From: Phaeobacter gallaeciensis DSM 26640
Lineage (GTDB): Bacteria > Pseudomonadota > Alphaproteobacteria > Rhodobacterales > Rhodobacteraceae
Assembly: GCF_000511385.1 (NCBI RefSeq)
Contig: NC_023139.1
Location: 45,816-109,815 of the forward strand
DNA: 64,000 nucleotides
Direction: 5' to 3'
In this document: positions 42,773 to 53,670 of the stretch, one piece after another
Numbering within the stretch: the first letter of the stretch is position 1
Layout: each line of letters opens with the position of its first letter
Made by a program: the position numbers and the translations under genes
The notes under the pieces: model-generated
What the model was told of the DNA's origin: nothing
The model's database searches: none
Seen by the model: the letters and a program-made list of their open reading frames with translations, nothing else

Positions 42773-43852
42773 TCAGATCTCGACCGCAACTTTGCCGAGT
42801 GGGTTCGAACAACAGGCAAGAATGTAGCCAGCCTCGATATCCTCCTCCGAGATGCCGCCATTGTGGACCATATGGACCTCGCCTTCAGTTTTCTTAACCT
42901 TGCAGGTGCCGCAAACACCAAAAGTACAACCTGACGGAATGTTCAGCCCGGCCGCCTTTGCGGCGGCCAGCACCGTGTCCGTTTCCGTACATTTGTGGAT
43001 TACGTCCGAGGTGGTAAAATGCAGCTCGGCGGCGGTGGCGCCGTCAGGGACTACATCGTCCAGCTCGGGTGCTTCTTCCTTGGTCTCGACTGGGGCGCCA
43101 AAGCTCTCCTGATGGTAGTTGTCCATGTCAAAGCCAAGCCCCACAAGCGCCTCGCGTACTGCTTGCATGAAGGGTTCAGGGCCACAGCAGTAAACTTCGC
43201 GATCCAGATAATCCGGCGCCATCAGGCCGAGCATCAGCTGATTAAACTGCCCCATATAGCCAGCCCATGGGCGATAACGGTCCGCTTCCTCGACGACGAA
43301 TTTCAGGTCCAGACTATCGGTGCGACTGGCCATCTGCTCAAGGCGTTGGCGGAAGATGATTTCAGACGGGCGCTTGGCGCAGTTGATGAAAACGATGTCC
43401 AGATCACGGCCTTCGTCCCACATGCAAGTTGTCATCGACATCATCGGTGTGATGCCCGACCCAGCAGAAATGAATAGGAACTTCTTCGCCGTGCTCCGCG
43501 CATTGGTGAACAGGCCGGCCGGACCAATGGCTTTCAACATCATACCGGGCTTCAGGTTGGCCAGCATCCAACGCGTGCCGATACTGTCGGGCTGCGCCTT
43601 GGCCGTGATAGTGATCAGGCGGGGACGCGAGGGCGAGGACGAAATCGTGTAGGTGCGGTGCACCACGCCACCGGGTTCGTTGGGCGCTGGAATTTCCAGC
43701 GTTAGGAACTGGCCTGCCTCATAGGCGAACAGTGCGCCCGACGGGGCGCGAAACGAAAAACTGGCGGTGTTGGGCATCTCAGGGACCACCGAGACACATT
43801 CGAGAAGCTCGCTGTCCGACCAAAGTGCCGCGCTAGGAGTCATATCGTTCAT
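42773..43852 (-). CDS. gbcB: Ferredoxin-NAD(P)H reductase subunit of glycine-betaine-type demethylase
   Basis: 359 residues in three domains: FAD-binding (R-T-Y-T-I-S-S-S-P near residue 66), NAD-binding (S-A-G-S-G-I-T-P-M-M-S-M near 129; C-C-G-P-E-P-F-M near 222) and a C-terminal plant-type [2Fe-2S] ferredoxin with Cys309, Cys314, Cys317 and Cys347. This order matches GbcB and related reductases. It passes electrons to the Rieske oxygenase encoded 5 bp upstream on the same strand. Dimethylglycine, stachydrine or carnitine demethylases share the architecture, so the exact betaine is unproven. Confidence 0.87.
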   Translation of the reverse strand: MNDMTPSAALWSDSELLECVSVVPEMPNTASFSFRAPSGALFAYEAGQFLTLEIPAPNEPGGVVHRTYTISSSPSRPRLITITAKAQPDSIGTRWMLANLKPGMMLKAIGPAGLFTNARSTAKKFLFISAGSGITPMMSMTTCMWDEGRDLDIVFINCAKRPSEIIFRQRLEQMASRTDSLDLKFVVEEADRYRPWAGYMGQFNQLMLGLMAPDYLDREVYCCGPEPFMQAVREALVGLGFDMDNYHQESFGAPVETKEEAPELDDVVPDGATAAELHFTTSDVIHKCTETDTVLAAAKAAGLNIPSGCTFGVCGTCKVKKTEGEVHMVHNGGISEEDIEAGYILACCSNPLGKVAVEI

Positions 43853-43857
43853 GCGCC

Positions 43858-45398
<1,541 letters not shown>

Positions 45399-45620
45399 CG
45401 ATCGAACCTACCGGGATGCTGCAGAGTGTCTGAAATACATGCGACACCTGACAGCCAAACCCGACTACATCTGATTTGCCCCGCGCCCAGCCTGCTCGGA
45501 AAGAATGTGCTCTAGCCGCTCTGGCAATATTGGCGAAAATAAAATTTACCATCTGGAATCATACCGTTTATGCAAATAATTGTATTGATTTTTTTCGCTT
45601 TTATTTGGATAGTTCGAAGA

Positions 45621-46526
45621 ATGGCCTTTGATCTGAAATCACTAGAGCTTTTCATCCGGGTAGCCGCCCTTGGAGCGCTTGGGCGGGCGGGCGAAGAGTT
45701 CCGACTATCGCCAACAGCGACGACCCAGCGGATCCAGATACTCGAAGCGGATCTTGGAACCAAGCTTCTCAACCGGACAACCCGCGCAGTATCGCTTACC
45801 CCGGACGGAGAGCTATTTCTGGAGCATGCGCAAAGGGTTCTCGATAGCGTCGAAGAAGCAAGAGCAGCGGTTTCCACGGTCAAAGGACAGGTTGCAGGCG
45901 AACTGCGCGTGACCACGTCGGCGTCTTTCGGGCGCTCACAGATTGTCCCTCATATCGGCGAATTCCTTAAGCAATATCCAGATGTCACGCTAAAGCTCGA
46001 CCTTAGTGATTCCATCATCGACATCGTTGAGCAGGGGTATGATCTGGCAATCCGGGTTGGGATGCTGAACTCATCAACGCTGTTGGCCCGCAAACTTGCG
46101 CCTAATCCACGGCTGCTTGTCGCATCGCCGGACTATCTGGAGAAGTTCGGCGTCCCACAGCAGCCTTCCGACCTGAAATCACACCGCTGCATCGTGCTTG
46201 GCGAAACGCGAAACTGGGCACTCAAAGATGAGGCCGGAAATATAACCGAAGTACGTGTCGGCGGAAACTTCACCACAAACTTTGGCGAGGCTGTGACCGA
46301 TACCACGCTTCAGGGGATGGGGATCGGGCTCAAATCCATCTGGGACATATCAGACCACTTAAGTACCAAGCAGTTGATACGTGTCTTGCCCAGTCATACC
46401 GTTTCACCGGAATGGCAAGTATGGGCAGTCCGCCCTACCAGCCGAACCACTCCACCGAGGGTTCAGGCATTTACCAGCTTTCTTGAGGAGCGGTTTCGCA
46501 AAACCGGCCTTGGAAAGACTGTTTGA
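45621..46526 (+). CDS. LysR-family transcriptional regulator
   Basis: 301 residues. N-terminal winged helix (L-K-S-L-E-L-F-I-R-V-A-A-L-G-A-L-G-R-A, S-P-T-A-T-T-Q-R-I-Q-I-L-E) and a type-2 periplasmic-binding-like effector domain with I-R-V-G and F-T-T-N-F-G-E-A-V. ATG 45621 gives the usual LysR start; the ORF extends 17 codons upstream through a hydrophobic stretch that is unlikely to be translated. Divergent from the riboswitch-gbcA leader and 87 bp before the quinone-reductase-like gene, so either could be a target. Confidence 0.85.
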   Translation: MAFDLKSLELFIRVAALGALGRAGEEFRLSPTATTQRIQILEADLGTKLLNRTTRAVSLTPDGELFLEHAQRVLDSVEEARAAVSTVKGQVAGELRVTTSASFGRSQIVPHIGEFLKQYPDVTLKLDLSDSIIDIVEQGYDLAIRVGMLNSSTLLARKLAPNPRLLVASPDYLEKFGVPQQPSDLKSHRCIVLGETRNWALKDEAGNITEVRVGGNFTTNFGEAVTDTTLQGMGIGLKSIWDISDHLSTKQLIRVLPSHTVSPEWQVWAVRPTSRTTPPRVQAFTSFLEERFRKTGLGKTV

Positions 46527-46613
46527 TATATCCAAAATCTGACTTGGGTTCCTCCGAGATTATCCTGCGCTGAACGTTGCCTACATCCAAAACAGCAACG
46601 AAGAGGACACCAA

Positions 46614-47621
46614 ATGAAAGCCGTTGGATTTACCCGCTCTCACCCCATCGATCACCCCGATTCCCTGAAAGAGTACCAAGTACCCAAGCCCAAACCACTT
46701 GAACACGATTTGATCGTGCGGATTGATGCCGTTTCCGTGAACCCCGCGGATGCTAAAATCCGCATTCGGTCTGCGCAGGATCAAGATAGGGAAACCCCAC
46801 GGATCCTCGGATATGACGCAGTAGGAACCATCGCAGCAATAGGTTCGTCGGTAACAGGGTTTGCGCTTGGGGATCGCGTGTTTTATGCAGGCGATGTAAC
46901 CCGCGATGGCTCTTATGCAGAGTATCAGGCAGTGGATGCCAGGATTGCCGCAAAAGCTCCGCAAGCCCTAACAAATGCAGAAGCCGCAGCCCTGCCTCTG
47001 GTCTCCTTGACGGCTTATGAAGCGCTGTTTGATCGCATGAAACTGTCCAAGGGCCAGAGCGGCACGCTGCTCATTATCGGCGGAGCAGGTGGTGTCGGCT
47101 CAACCATGATCCAGCTCGCAAAAGCCCTGACAAACATGACAGTCATCGCAACTGCGTCACGGCGAGCAACCCGCGACTGGGTTCAGCATCTGGGCGCGGA
47201 TCATGTGGCTGATCACCGCGATCTAGTGTCATCCGTGCGCGACCTTGGTTTTGAGAATGTCGATGGTATTTTCAACGCAGCAGACACCAAAGGGCATTGG
47301 GAGGCTATGGCGGACCTCATTGCTCCCCAGGGTACAATCGGTGCCATTGTTGAGTTTGATGGAGGTGTTGATCTCTCAAAACTTCAGGGCAAGTCGGTAA
47401 CTTTCGTTTGGGAGCTTATGTTCACGCGATCATTGTTCGGCACAACTGATCTGCCGCGGCAGGGAGAGATCCTCTCTCAGATTACAGACCTCGCTGAAAC
47501 AGGCCAACTGCGCCCAACCGTTACACAGGAGTTCTCAGGGCTGAGCGCCGCATCTTTCAAGGCGGCTCATCAATCCATCGAAACCGGCGCTACAATCGGC
47601 AAGATCTCCGTGACCTACTAA
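46614..47621 (+). CDS. Zinc-less MDR-family quinone oxidoreductase/alcohol dehydrogenase-like protein
   Basis: 335 residues. N-terminal GroES domain (I-D-A-V-S-V-N-P-A-D-A-K, I-L-G-Y-D-A-V-G-T) without the structural-zinc Cys cluster, and a Rossmann domain with I-I-G-G-A-G-G-V-G-S-T-M near residue 158. It resembles NADPH quinone reductases of the YhdH/zinc-type-ADH-like group. Downstream of the LysR gene in the same direction, a pairing often seen where LysR controls a stress or quinone reductase. Weak hairpin GGAGG/CCTCC at 47637-47652 after the stop. Confidence 0.82.
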   Translation: MKAVGFTRSHPIDHPDSLKEYQVPKPKPLEHDLIVRIDAVSVNPADAKIRIRSAQDQDRETPRILGYDAVGTIAAIGSSVTGFALGDRVFYAGDVTRDGSYAEYQAVDARIAAKAPQALTNAEAAALPLVSLTAYEALFDRMKLSKGQSGTLLIIGGAGGVGSTMIQLAKALTNMTVIATASRRATRDWVQHLGADHVADHRDLVSSVRDLGFENVDGIFNAADTKGHWEAMADLIAPQGTIGAIVEFDGGVDLSKLQGKSVTFVWELMFTRSLFGTTDLPRQGEILSQITDLAETGQLRPTVTQEFSGLSAASFKAAHQSIETGATIGKISVTY

Positions 47622-47750
47622 AATCTTGAGATTGGGGGAGGCGCTCACCTCCTCCATTCTTCAAATCCGACAAATTGTGATTTCCGAACTGAACGATTGT
47701 TTTGATCTCTTCCTGTTGGCACTCACATCAACAACAATAGGGAGGAAACT

Positions 47751-48248
47751 ATGTCTCTTGAAAAGGGAACCCAGCCCGCAGGAAAAGAAACACCGGAACA
47801 ACGCCTTGCGGATATGGGGTTGACGCTACCACCAGTCCCTAGCGCCGTTGGTGCGTATGAACCTTGGGTGCGTGTTGGCAATATCATCTACACTTCGGGG
47901 CAACTGCCTTGGATTGATGGCGATCTAAAATACATCGGAAAAATGGGAGCAGAGTTGAGCCTTCAGGATGGGTATGAGGCATTTCGCCTGTCGGCACTCA
48001 ACGGGATCGCACAACTGAAATCTGCAGTTGGGGAACTGAACCGAATTAAGCGGATCGTACGCGTGGAAGGCACGGCCCACACCACAGGTGACTTCACCGA
48101 ACAGCCCGCAGCTTTGAATGGTGCCTCTGATCTGATCAATGCGGTTTTTGGGGCCAATGGTCGTCATACGCGCATGATTTACTCCGATCCCGCAATGTGC
48201 CTGAACTGCGCCACTCTCGTGGTCCTTTGGGCGGAAGTCGCGGATTGA
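47751..48248 (+). CDS. RidA-family protein
   Basis: 165 residues, a longer RidA (YjgF) subgroup. Blocks: V-R-V-G-N-I-I-Y-T-S-G-Q-L-P near residue 40, R-L-S-A-L-N-G-I-A-Q-L-K, the R-I-V-R-V-E-G-T strand and T-R-M-I-Y-S-D-P-A-M-C-L-N near 143. The catalytic Arg common in deaminating RidA (x-x-R-x-x-x-G-V at the end) is absent or replaced, so imine hydrolysis is uncertain. Site AGGGAGGAAAC before ATG 47751. It heads a run with a signal-less binding-type protein and a five-gene ABC importer; a role in clearing reactive imines of an amine substrate would fit. Confidence 0.82.
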   Translation: MSLEKGTQPAGKETPEQRLADMGLTLPPVPSAVGAYEPWVRVGNIIYTSGQLPWIDGDLKYIGKMGAELSLQDGYEAFRLSALNGIAQLKSAVGELNRIKRIVRVEGTAHTTGDFTEQPAALNGASDLINAVFGANGRHTRMIYSDPAMCLNCATLVVLWAEVAD

Positions 48249-48264
48249 CCAGAGGGCAGGACAA

Positions 48265-49089
48265 ATGAGCAAACCTTTGGTTGTCGGGCAGATTGCCCTG
48301 AGCTTTCACAAGGCGGCAGCGGCCGTTCTCTGTGAACTTCTAACCAGAACCGGCCATGTAATAGAAGTAAAGGAAGCCCCGCACGAAGACATGTACGCCA
48401 TGCAAAAAGCAGGTGACGTCGATCTTGTCGTATCCGCTTGGCTTCCTGCCAGTCATGGAACTTACATCGAACCATATGCAGACGAACTACAGAAACTGTC
48501 TGTCATGTATCACCCTTATTGTATCTGGGGGATTTCAGACCGCGCCCCAGAGACCATTCGCTCAGTTTCTGATCTTGCAAAACCACAGGTTGCCGCACTT
48601 TTCCGCAAACGCATTCAGGGCATTGGTTCCGGAGCAGGCATCAGCCGGTTTTCGCGGCGAATGGTTCGGGACTATCAACTTGATGCGCAAGGGTTCCACT
48701 TTGAAAACGGTACGCTGGAGGACTGCACCTCAGCGTATTTGGAGACCGAAACGGAGGGTGATCTGGCGATCGTGCCCCTCTGGCACCCGCAATGGCTGAA
48801 CAGCCAGAGCAACCTGCGCGAACTGGAAGATCCATTGGGCCTTCTAGGCGGGCAAGACGAGGCCACGCTTGTGCTGCGGCGGGATGCTGCTCACAAACTG
48901 AACTCGCAGGGCAGAGCCTTGCTGGAACGCATCCAGCTTGGCAACGACCTCGTTTCACAATTGGATCGCGAGATTTGTTGTAATGGGAAGACCCCGCGCG
49001 AAGCTGCGCTTGCGTGGATCGATGCCAATCATGCCCAGTGGAAAGCTTGGTCCACCCCTGACATCCAGACTACACTTCAAAAATCCTGA
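48265..49089 (+). CDS. OpuAC/ProX-like binding-fold protein without signal peptide
   Basis: 274 residues resembling the glycine-betaine/proline-betaine binding domain of OpuA-type importers: V-V-G-Q-I-A-L-S-F-H-K-A-A-A-A-V at the start, D-L-V-V-S-A-W-L-P-A-S-H near residue 53, S-G-A-G-I-S-R near 120 and D-L-A-I-V-P-L-W-H-P-Q-W near 166. Several Trp residues that could box a quaternary amine are kept. The N-terminus has no signal or lipobox and no OpuA permease adjoins, so it may be cytoplasmic. Located 16 bp after RidA. Possible sensor or carrier of a betaine; unproven. Confidence 0.7.
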   Translation: MSKPLVVGQIALSFHKAAAAVLCELLTRTGHVIEVKEAPHEDMYAMQKAGDVDLVVSAWLPASHGTYIEPYADELQKLSVMYHPYCIWGISDRAPETIRSVSDLAKPQVAALFRKRIQGIGSGAGISRFSRRMVRDYQLDAQGFHFENGTLEDCTSAYLETETEGDLAIVPLWHPQWLNSQSNLRELEDPLGLLGGQDEATLVLRRDAAHKLNSQGRALLERIQLGNDLVSQLDREICCNGKTPREAALAWIDANHAQWKAWSTPDIQTTLQKS

Positions 49090-49169
49090 ACAATCTTTTA
49101 AGAAAGTTGTGAATTAATCTAAAAAATTAAAATTGTAGCGTTGCCTCCACGACTAGGGAGGAACGTCAA

Positions 49170-50705
49170 ATGAATAACACCAGACAATCTATAGATAGAA
49201 ACCAGGGCCGTCGCAGTTTCCTGAAAGGCACCGCGGCGGCCCTGACGGGGGCAGCACTGCCCGGAGTGCTGCATGTCGATACGGCCTTTGCGAATACCGA
49301 TACATTCCATCAAATCGCCAACCGGGCAGCCAAGGGAGCTTCTGCTCTGGCCGGGGGCGCGGCCAAAGAATCCATATCCATCCTCATTCCGGGCGGCTCC
49401 GGCGGCAACCTGACGCCTTTTCTGGAGGAATGGAAATCTCTAACCGGGCTGGCGGTTGAATTGATCGAGGTCCCAAATACCGAGCTCTACTCAAAAGCTA
49501 TGCAGGAAGCCGTGGCCAAGACCGGCCAGTATGATCTGATCATTGGACCGGTCTTTGCCTTGCCTGATTTCGCCGAGGCGGGGCTTGCTAAGGATCTTGA
49601 TACCTATGTAGAAAAATACCAGCCCGAGCTGGACTACGGCGCCTACCGCATCCCCTATCCTTTCTCTGAGTTTGGCTGCAAATATGATGGCGGCTACCGC
49701 GCGCTCTATGCCGATGCCGACAATTGGGCGCTCTATATGCGCAAGGATTGGATGGAAGATCCCGTCGAGCAGGCCGCGTTCAAGTCAAGATATGGGCGCG
49801 ACCTTACAGCACCTGACACTTGGGAAGACTATGATCAACTGATCGAATTCTTCACCCGCCCCGAAAAAGGTCAATATGGGTCGCTGGAATACCGCGCGCC
49901 CTTTTACACCAAGTGGCAATGGATGCAGCGCTTCTGCTCGAAGGGCATGCTCTACTTTGACAAAGACATGACTCCCCTGTGCAATAGCCCCGAGGGCATT
50001 GCAGCGCTGGAAGAACTGATTGCCAGTGAGGCCTATTTGCCCAAAGAGGCCTTCACCAACGGCTGGTCTGAAAATTACAATCAGTATGGCATCGGCAATG
50101 TCTTCAGCACCTTCAGCTGGCCCTCTTTCTTCCGCTATAACAATGATCCCGCCATCTCCGAAGCCGTTGCCGGTAATCTCCTGTCCGCCCCGGTGCCGGG
50201 CACCCGCGTAGACGGAGAACTGATCCGCGCCTCGGTCAATGCCTTTGGCTGGCTCTATGTGGTGAATGATCATTCCTCGATCCCGGAACTGGCCTATCTC
50301 TTTGCCCAGTGGCATACGGCACCGGATGTGTCGGATCGGGCCATTCCGATGAATGGCGGCTATTTCGACCCGACGCGAACCAATCACTTCAAATCGCCTG
50401 GTGCGGCGATGAAGGAGAAATACACCCAGGCCTGGCTGGATGCCGCTTGGGATCAGATCGGGGATGTAATCCCCGATTTCGTGATCCGCGGGACATTTGA
50501 ATATTCCGAGGCTCTAGACAGAAACTGCGTCGAAGCAGTGCTGGGCAAGAAAAGCGCAGAAGAAGCGATGAATGACGCCGCCACAGAGATGGCGCGGATC
50601 ACCCGCCGCATGGGCAAAGAGCGTCAGATTCAATCCTGGCATTCGCTGGCGCGGACTTTCCCGGAAAAGATCAAGGCGCGTCATGGCGTCCACTCTTGGG
50701 CCTGA
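49170..50705 (+). CDS. Extracellular solute-binding protein (CUT1-like) with Tat signal
   Basis: 511 residues. The N-terminus carries G-R-R-S-F-L-K-G followed by a hydrophobic run and L-H-V-D-T-A-F-A, a twin-arginine signal. The mature part is a large family 1 extracellular binding protein (P-G-G-S-G-G-N-L-T-P-F, Y-D-L-I-I-G-P-V-F-A-L). It is longer than average sugar receptors (about 420). First of five genes encoding a complete importer with two permeases and two ATPases, an arrangement like the GlpSTPQV-type importers of rhizobia. Substrate unknown. Confidence 0.85.
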   Translation: MNNTRQSIDRNQGRRSFLKGTAAALTGAALPGVLHVDTAFANTDTFHQIANRAAKGASALAGGAAKESISILIPGGSGGNLTPFLEEWKSLTGLAVELIEVPNTELYSKAMQEAVAKTGQYDLIIGPVFALPDFAEAGLAKDLDTYVEKYQPELDYGAYRIPYPFSEFGCKYDGGYRALYADADNWALYMRKDWMEDPVEQAAFKSRYGRDLTAPDTWEDYDQLIEFFTRPEKGQYGSLEYRAPFYTKWQWMQRFCSKGMLYFDKDMTPLCNSPEGIAALEELIASEAYLPKEAFTNGWSENYNQYGIGNVFSTFSWPSFFRYNNDPAISEAVAGNLLSAPVPGTRVDGELIRASVNAFGWLYVVNDHSSIPELAYLFAQWHTAPDVSDRAIPMNGGYFDPTRTNHFKSPGAAMKEKYTQAWLDAAWDQIGDVIPDFVIRGTFEYSEALDRNCVEAVLGKKSAEEAMNDAATEMARITRRMGKERQIQSWHSLARTFPEKIKARHGVHSWA

Positions 50706-50721
50706 GTGGGAGACAGACCAA

Positions 50722-51684
50722 ATGACCGAGACAACAACACAAGAGGTGCCGGATAGGGCACCTCCCTCCCCCGGCTTGTTCAGGCGCGACCCTAATGATC
50801 CCAAGACCCTCCCACTTCTTCTGATCATCCCATCACAAATCCTGCTGATGGGCATGATGGTCTTTCCCTTCCTGCTGGAACTCTGGATCAGCCTGACCAA
50901 TTGGCAGCCGACCTTCGGATCCCTCTGGGAGGCCGAATTTGCCAGCTATTTCAACTACGAGGAGCTCGTCCTCTATGAACCGCGCTTTCTGAGAGCCTTG
51001 GGACGTACATTGCTTTTTGCGGTGATCTGCCTGTCGCTGGAATTCCTGCTTGGGCTCGGGTTGGCTATCCTGTTCCTCAAAGCCATTCCGGCTCGGAAAC
51101 TCCTGTTTTCCTTGTTGCTCAGCCCAATGATGATCATGCCGGTTGTGGTTGGCTACACCTGGTTCATGCTGTTTCAGACAAATGGGCCAGTCAATCAGAT
51201 CATCGGCTGGGTTTTCCTGCAGAGCGATCTGCCACAAATCGAATGGTTCCGGCATGATGCCACCGCCTTTGCCTCCATCGTGGTCGCCGAGGTCTGGCAT
51301 TGGACTCCGCTGTTCTTTTTGGTGCTTCTGTCGGGTCTGAACGCCGTTCCGCAAAATCCGATTCGGGCTGCGCTGATGTTGGGGGCGGGGCCGTTGCGGA
51401 TTTTTTGGTCGGTTGTGCTGCCAAATATACTGCCGGTTATCATCATCGCATTTGTCATTCGGACGATGGAAATCCTCAAGATCTTTGACGAGATTTTTTT
51501 GATGACGCGGGGTGGACCTGGAACCGCCACCGAGATGGTTAGCCAGTATCTTTACAAACTCGCGTTTCAGGATTTCCGCCTCGCCTATGCCGCCGCTGCT
51601 GCCTTCATTGTGCTGCTGCTCACAGTCCTCGGCGTCAACCTGATGTTGCGCCCGGTCACCCGGCAAATCCTGAGAGAGGAGTAA
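50722..51684 (+). CDS. ABC transporter permease, first subunit
   Basis: 320 residues, six predicted membrane segments, with the binding-protein-dependent EAA loop near residue 215 (A-A-L-M-L-G-A-G-P-L-R-I-F-W-S-V-V-L-P). ATG 50722 starts 17 bp after the binding-protein stop and has GGGAGACAG upstream; the longer frame from 50572 overlaps that gene. MalF/UgpA-like member of the CUT1 family. Confidence 0.87.
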   Translation: MTETTTQEVPDRAPPSPGLFRRDPNDPKTLPLLLIIPSQILLMGMMVFPFLLELWISLTNWQPTFGSLWEAEFASYFNYEELVLYEPRFLRALGRTLLFAVICLSLEFLLGLGLAILFLKAIPARKLLFSLLLSPMMIMPVVVGYTWFMLFQTNGPVNQIIGWVFLQSDLPQIEWFRHDATAFASIVVAEVWHWTPLFFLVLLSGLNAVPQNPIRAALMLGAGPLRIFWSVVLPNILPVIIIAFVIRTMEILKIFDEIFLMTRGGPGTATEMVSQYLYKLAFQDFRLAYAAAAAFIVLLLTVLGVNLMLRPVTRQILREE

Positions 51685-51686
51685 CA

Positions 51687-52553
51687 ATGTTTGTCAGCAA
51701 GAAAATGACATGGTGGGCCTGGGTTGGCTTGGCTTTAGCCCTGTTCTTCGCGGTTTTTCCAATTTTTTGGATCGTCTCGACAGCCTTCAAACCCTCAACA
51801 GAATGGGTTGCGATCCCTCCGGTCTGGATATCCGAACAACCGACGCTGGATAACTTCAACGCAGTATTCATCTCGCAAGCCCGGGCTGCGGAGACTGCGG
51901 CAACTTCGGTCAGCGAAACTGGATGGCGTGCCATCATCGGTTCAATCATCATAAGTAGCTGCGCAACGGCTTTGTCGATTTCGGTCGGGCTGGCCGCCTC
52001 CCTAGCGATTTCACGCTATCGCTTTGGCGGAAATTCAACACCGTTGATGATCCTCAGTGGACGCATGTTTCCACCCATAGCCATTGCGATCCCGTTTCTC
52101 GTGATGTTCAACTCGATTGGTCTAATCGACACCTACCTTGGCCTTATCCTGTGCTACGCTGCGTTCACGCTGCCTTTTTCTGTCTGGATGATCAAAAGCT
52201 TCATCGACGACCTCCCGAAAGAGATTGAAGAGGCCGCAATGCTAGATGGGCTTAGCCGCATCCAAGCGCATGTCCGGTTCACCATTCCATTAATTCGCGG
52301 CGGGCTGATCTCCACCTCCTTATTCATCTTCATCCTGAACTGGAGTGAATTCTTATTTGGCCTTGTGCTCACCGCGAAGGATGTGGTGACCATCCCAGTT
52401 CAGCTCTCCAAATACTTCGCTGCCACGGCTGGTCAGCTTTACGGCGTACAGGCAGCGCTGGCCGTTGTTGCCGTGCTGCCGCTGGTGGTGATTGGTTACT
52501 TCATCCAAACCCATCTGGTGCGAGGTTTAACTTTCGGCGCGGTGAAAAGGTGA
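51687..52553 (+). CDS. ABC transporter permease, second subunit
   Basis: 288 residues, MalG/UgpE-like. The EAA loop is E-E-A-A-M-L-D-G-L-S-R-I-Q-A-H-V-R-F-T-I-P-L near residue 178. It follows the first permease after 2 bp (site AGAGAGGAG), and ends 13 bp before the ATPase gene. The large loop between the first two membrane segments contains several Ala/Ser residues and is longer than in MalG. Confidence 0.87.
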   Translation: MFVSKKMTWWAWVGLALALFFAVFPIFWIVSTAFKPSTEWVAIPPVWISEQPTLDNFNAVFISQARAAETAATSVSETGWRAIIGSIIISSCATALSISVGLAASLAISRYRFGGNSTPLMILSGRMFPPIAIAIPFLVMFNSIGLIDTYLGLILCYAAFTLPFSVWMIKSFIDDLPKEIEEAAMLDGLSRIQAHVRFTIPLIRGGLISTSLFIFILNWSEFLFGLVLTAKDVVTIPVQLSKYFAATAGQLYGVQAALAVVAVLPLVVIGYFIQTHLVRGLTFGAVKR

Positions 52554-52566
52554 TCCCATAACAAAA

Positions 52567-53670
52567 TTGCAAATCAAAAACTTGCGCAAAACCTATGGCG
52601 CCTTCACAGCGGTTGAGGGTTTGGACCTGTCCATCGAACAGGGTGAGACCGTCGCACTGCTCGGCCCGTCCGGCTGCGGTAAATCCACTACGCTCAACAT
52701 GATCGTTGGGCTCACCGAACCAAGCGCTGGCGACATCCGTATTGATGGGCGCTCGATGCTTGGCGTTCAACCGGGTAAGCGCGGGATTGGGCTGGTGTTC
52801 CAAGATTACGCCGTGTTCGGCAACATGACAGTGCGCGAAAACCTGAGTTTTGGTCTGAAGGTCCGGCGCATGCCCAAACGCGACATCGCCAAGGAAGTCG
52901 AAAAAACCGCCGATCTTATGGGACTGAGCAATAGTCTGGACAGCTCAACCGCCGACATGGGCGGGTCTCAACTGCAGCGCGTTGCTCTAGGGCGAACGCT
53001 GATCACCAACCCTTCGATCCTTCTGCTAGACGAACCTTTGTCCAACCTCGAAGCTGCGATGCGGAATGAAATGCGCCAGGAACTTCGACGGATCCAGAAG
53101 CAGACGGGCCAAACCGTGATCTATGTGACCCACGATCAGATAGAGGCCCTATCCCTCGCACATCGCATTGCCGTCATGGATCAGGGCAGGCTTGTTCATT
53201 ATGGCCCCACGCATGAGGTCTATCACTTCCCAAAAGAAACTTTTGTTGGTGGTTTTCTCGGAGACCCGCCAATGAACTTTCTGCCCGGCACCATCCAGGC
53301 AAGCCAGACAGGACATCGCGTCGACATCGGTTGTGCCACGATTGCCATCGAAGCAACACCGCCGAGTCTTTCACTGCCGAGCGGTCGCAAAGTGACCCTG
53401 GGCGTACGACCGGAGTCCATAGACCTTCAAGCCGAAGGAGACTCTGACTTATGCGCCGAGATCTTGCTGATCGAACAATTGGGTGCCGATACCATTGTCA
53501 CGCTTCTTCTAGGCACACACGAGCTGAAAATCCGCTCAACACGGGATGTCAGCCATCGTACCGGAGACAGATGCAGCCTACGCTTTCATCACGGCATGGT
53601 CAGCCTGTTTGACGCAGAAACCGGGGTCAAACTTATGGCCTCCCCTGCCAGCAAGGAGATAGCAGCATGA
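52567..53670 (+). CDS. ABC transporter ATP-binding protein A, non-canonical start
   Basis: 367 residues in the MalK/UgpC size class. Walker A G-P-S-G-C-G-K-S-T (33-41), Q-loop Gln79, Walker B L-L-L-D-E-P and switch His189 are intact, but the signature is M-G-G-S-Q (131-135) instead of LSGGQ. The C-terminal TOBE-like regulatory domain is present. No ATG fits: AAGG at 52547-52550 points to an ATA at 52558, giving the family-like Ile/Met-T-K-L-Q-I-K-N-L; the first usual alternative codon is TTG at 52567. Translation efficiency is unclear. Partner of the ATPase at 53667. Confidence 0.83.
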   Translation: MQIKNLRKTYGAFTAVEGLDLSIEQGETVALLGPSGCGKSTTLNMIVGLTEPSAGDIRIDGRSMLGVQPGKRGIGLVFQDYAVFGNMTVRENLSFGLKVRRMPKRDIAKEVEKTADLMGLSNSLDSSTADMGGSQLQRVALGRTLITNPSILLLDEPLSNLEAAMRNEMRQELRRIQKQTGQTVIYVTHDQIEALSLAHRIAVMDQGRLVHYGPTHEVYHFPKETFVGGFLGDPPMNFLPGTIQASQTGHRVDIGCATIAIEATPPSLSLPSGRKVTLGVRPESIDLQAEGDSDLCAEILLIEQLGADTIVTLLLGTHELKIRSTRDVSHRTGDRCSLRFHHGMVSLFDAETGVKLMASPASKEIAA

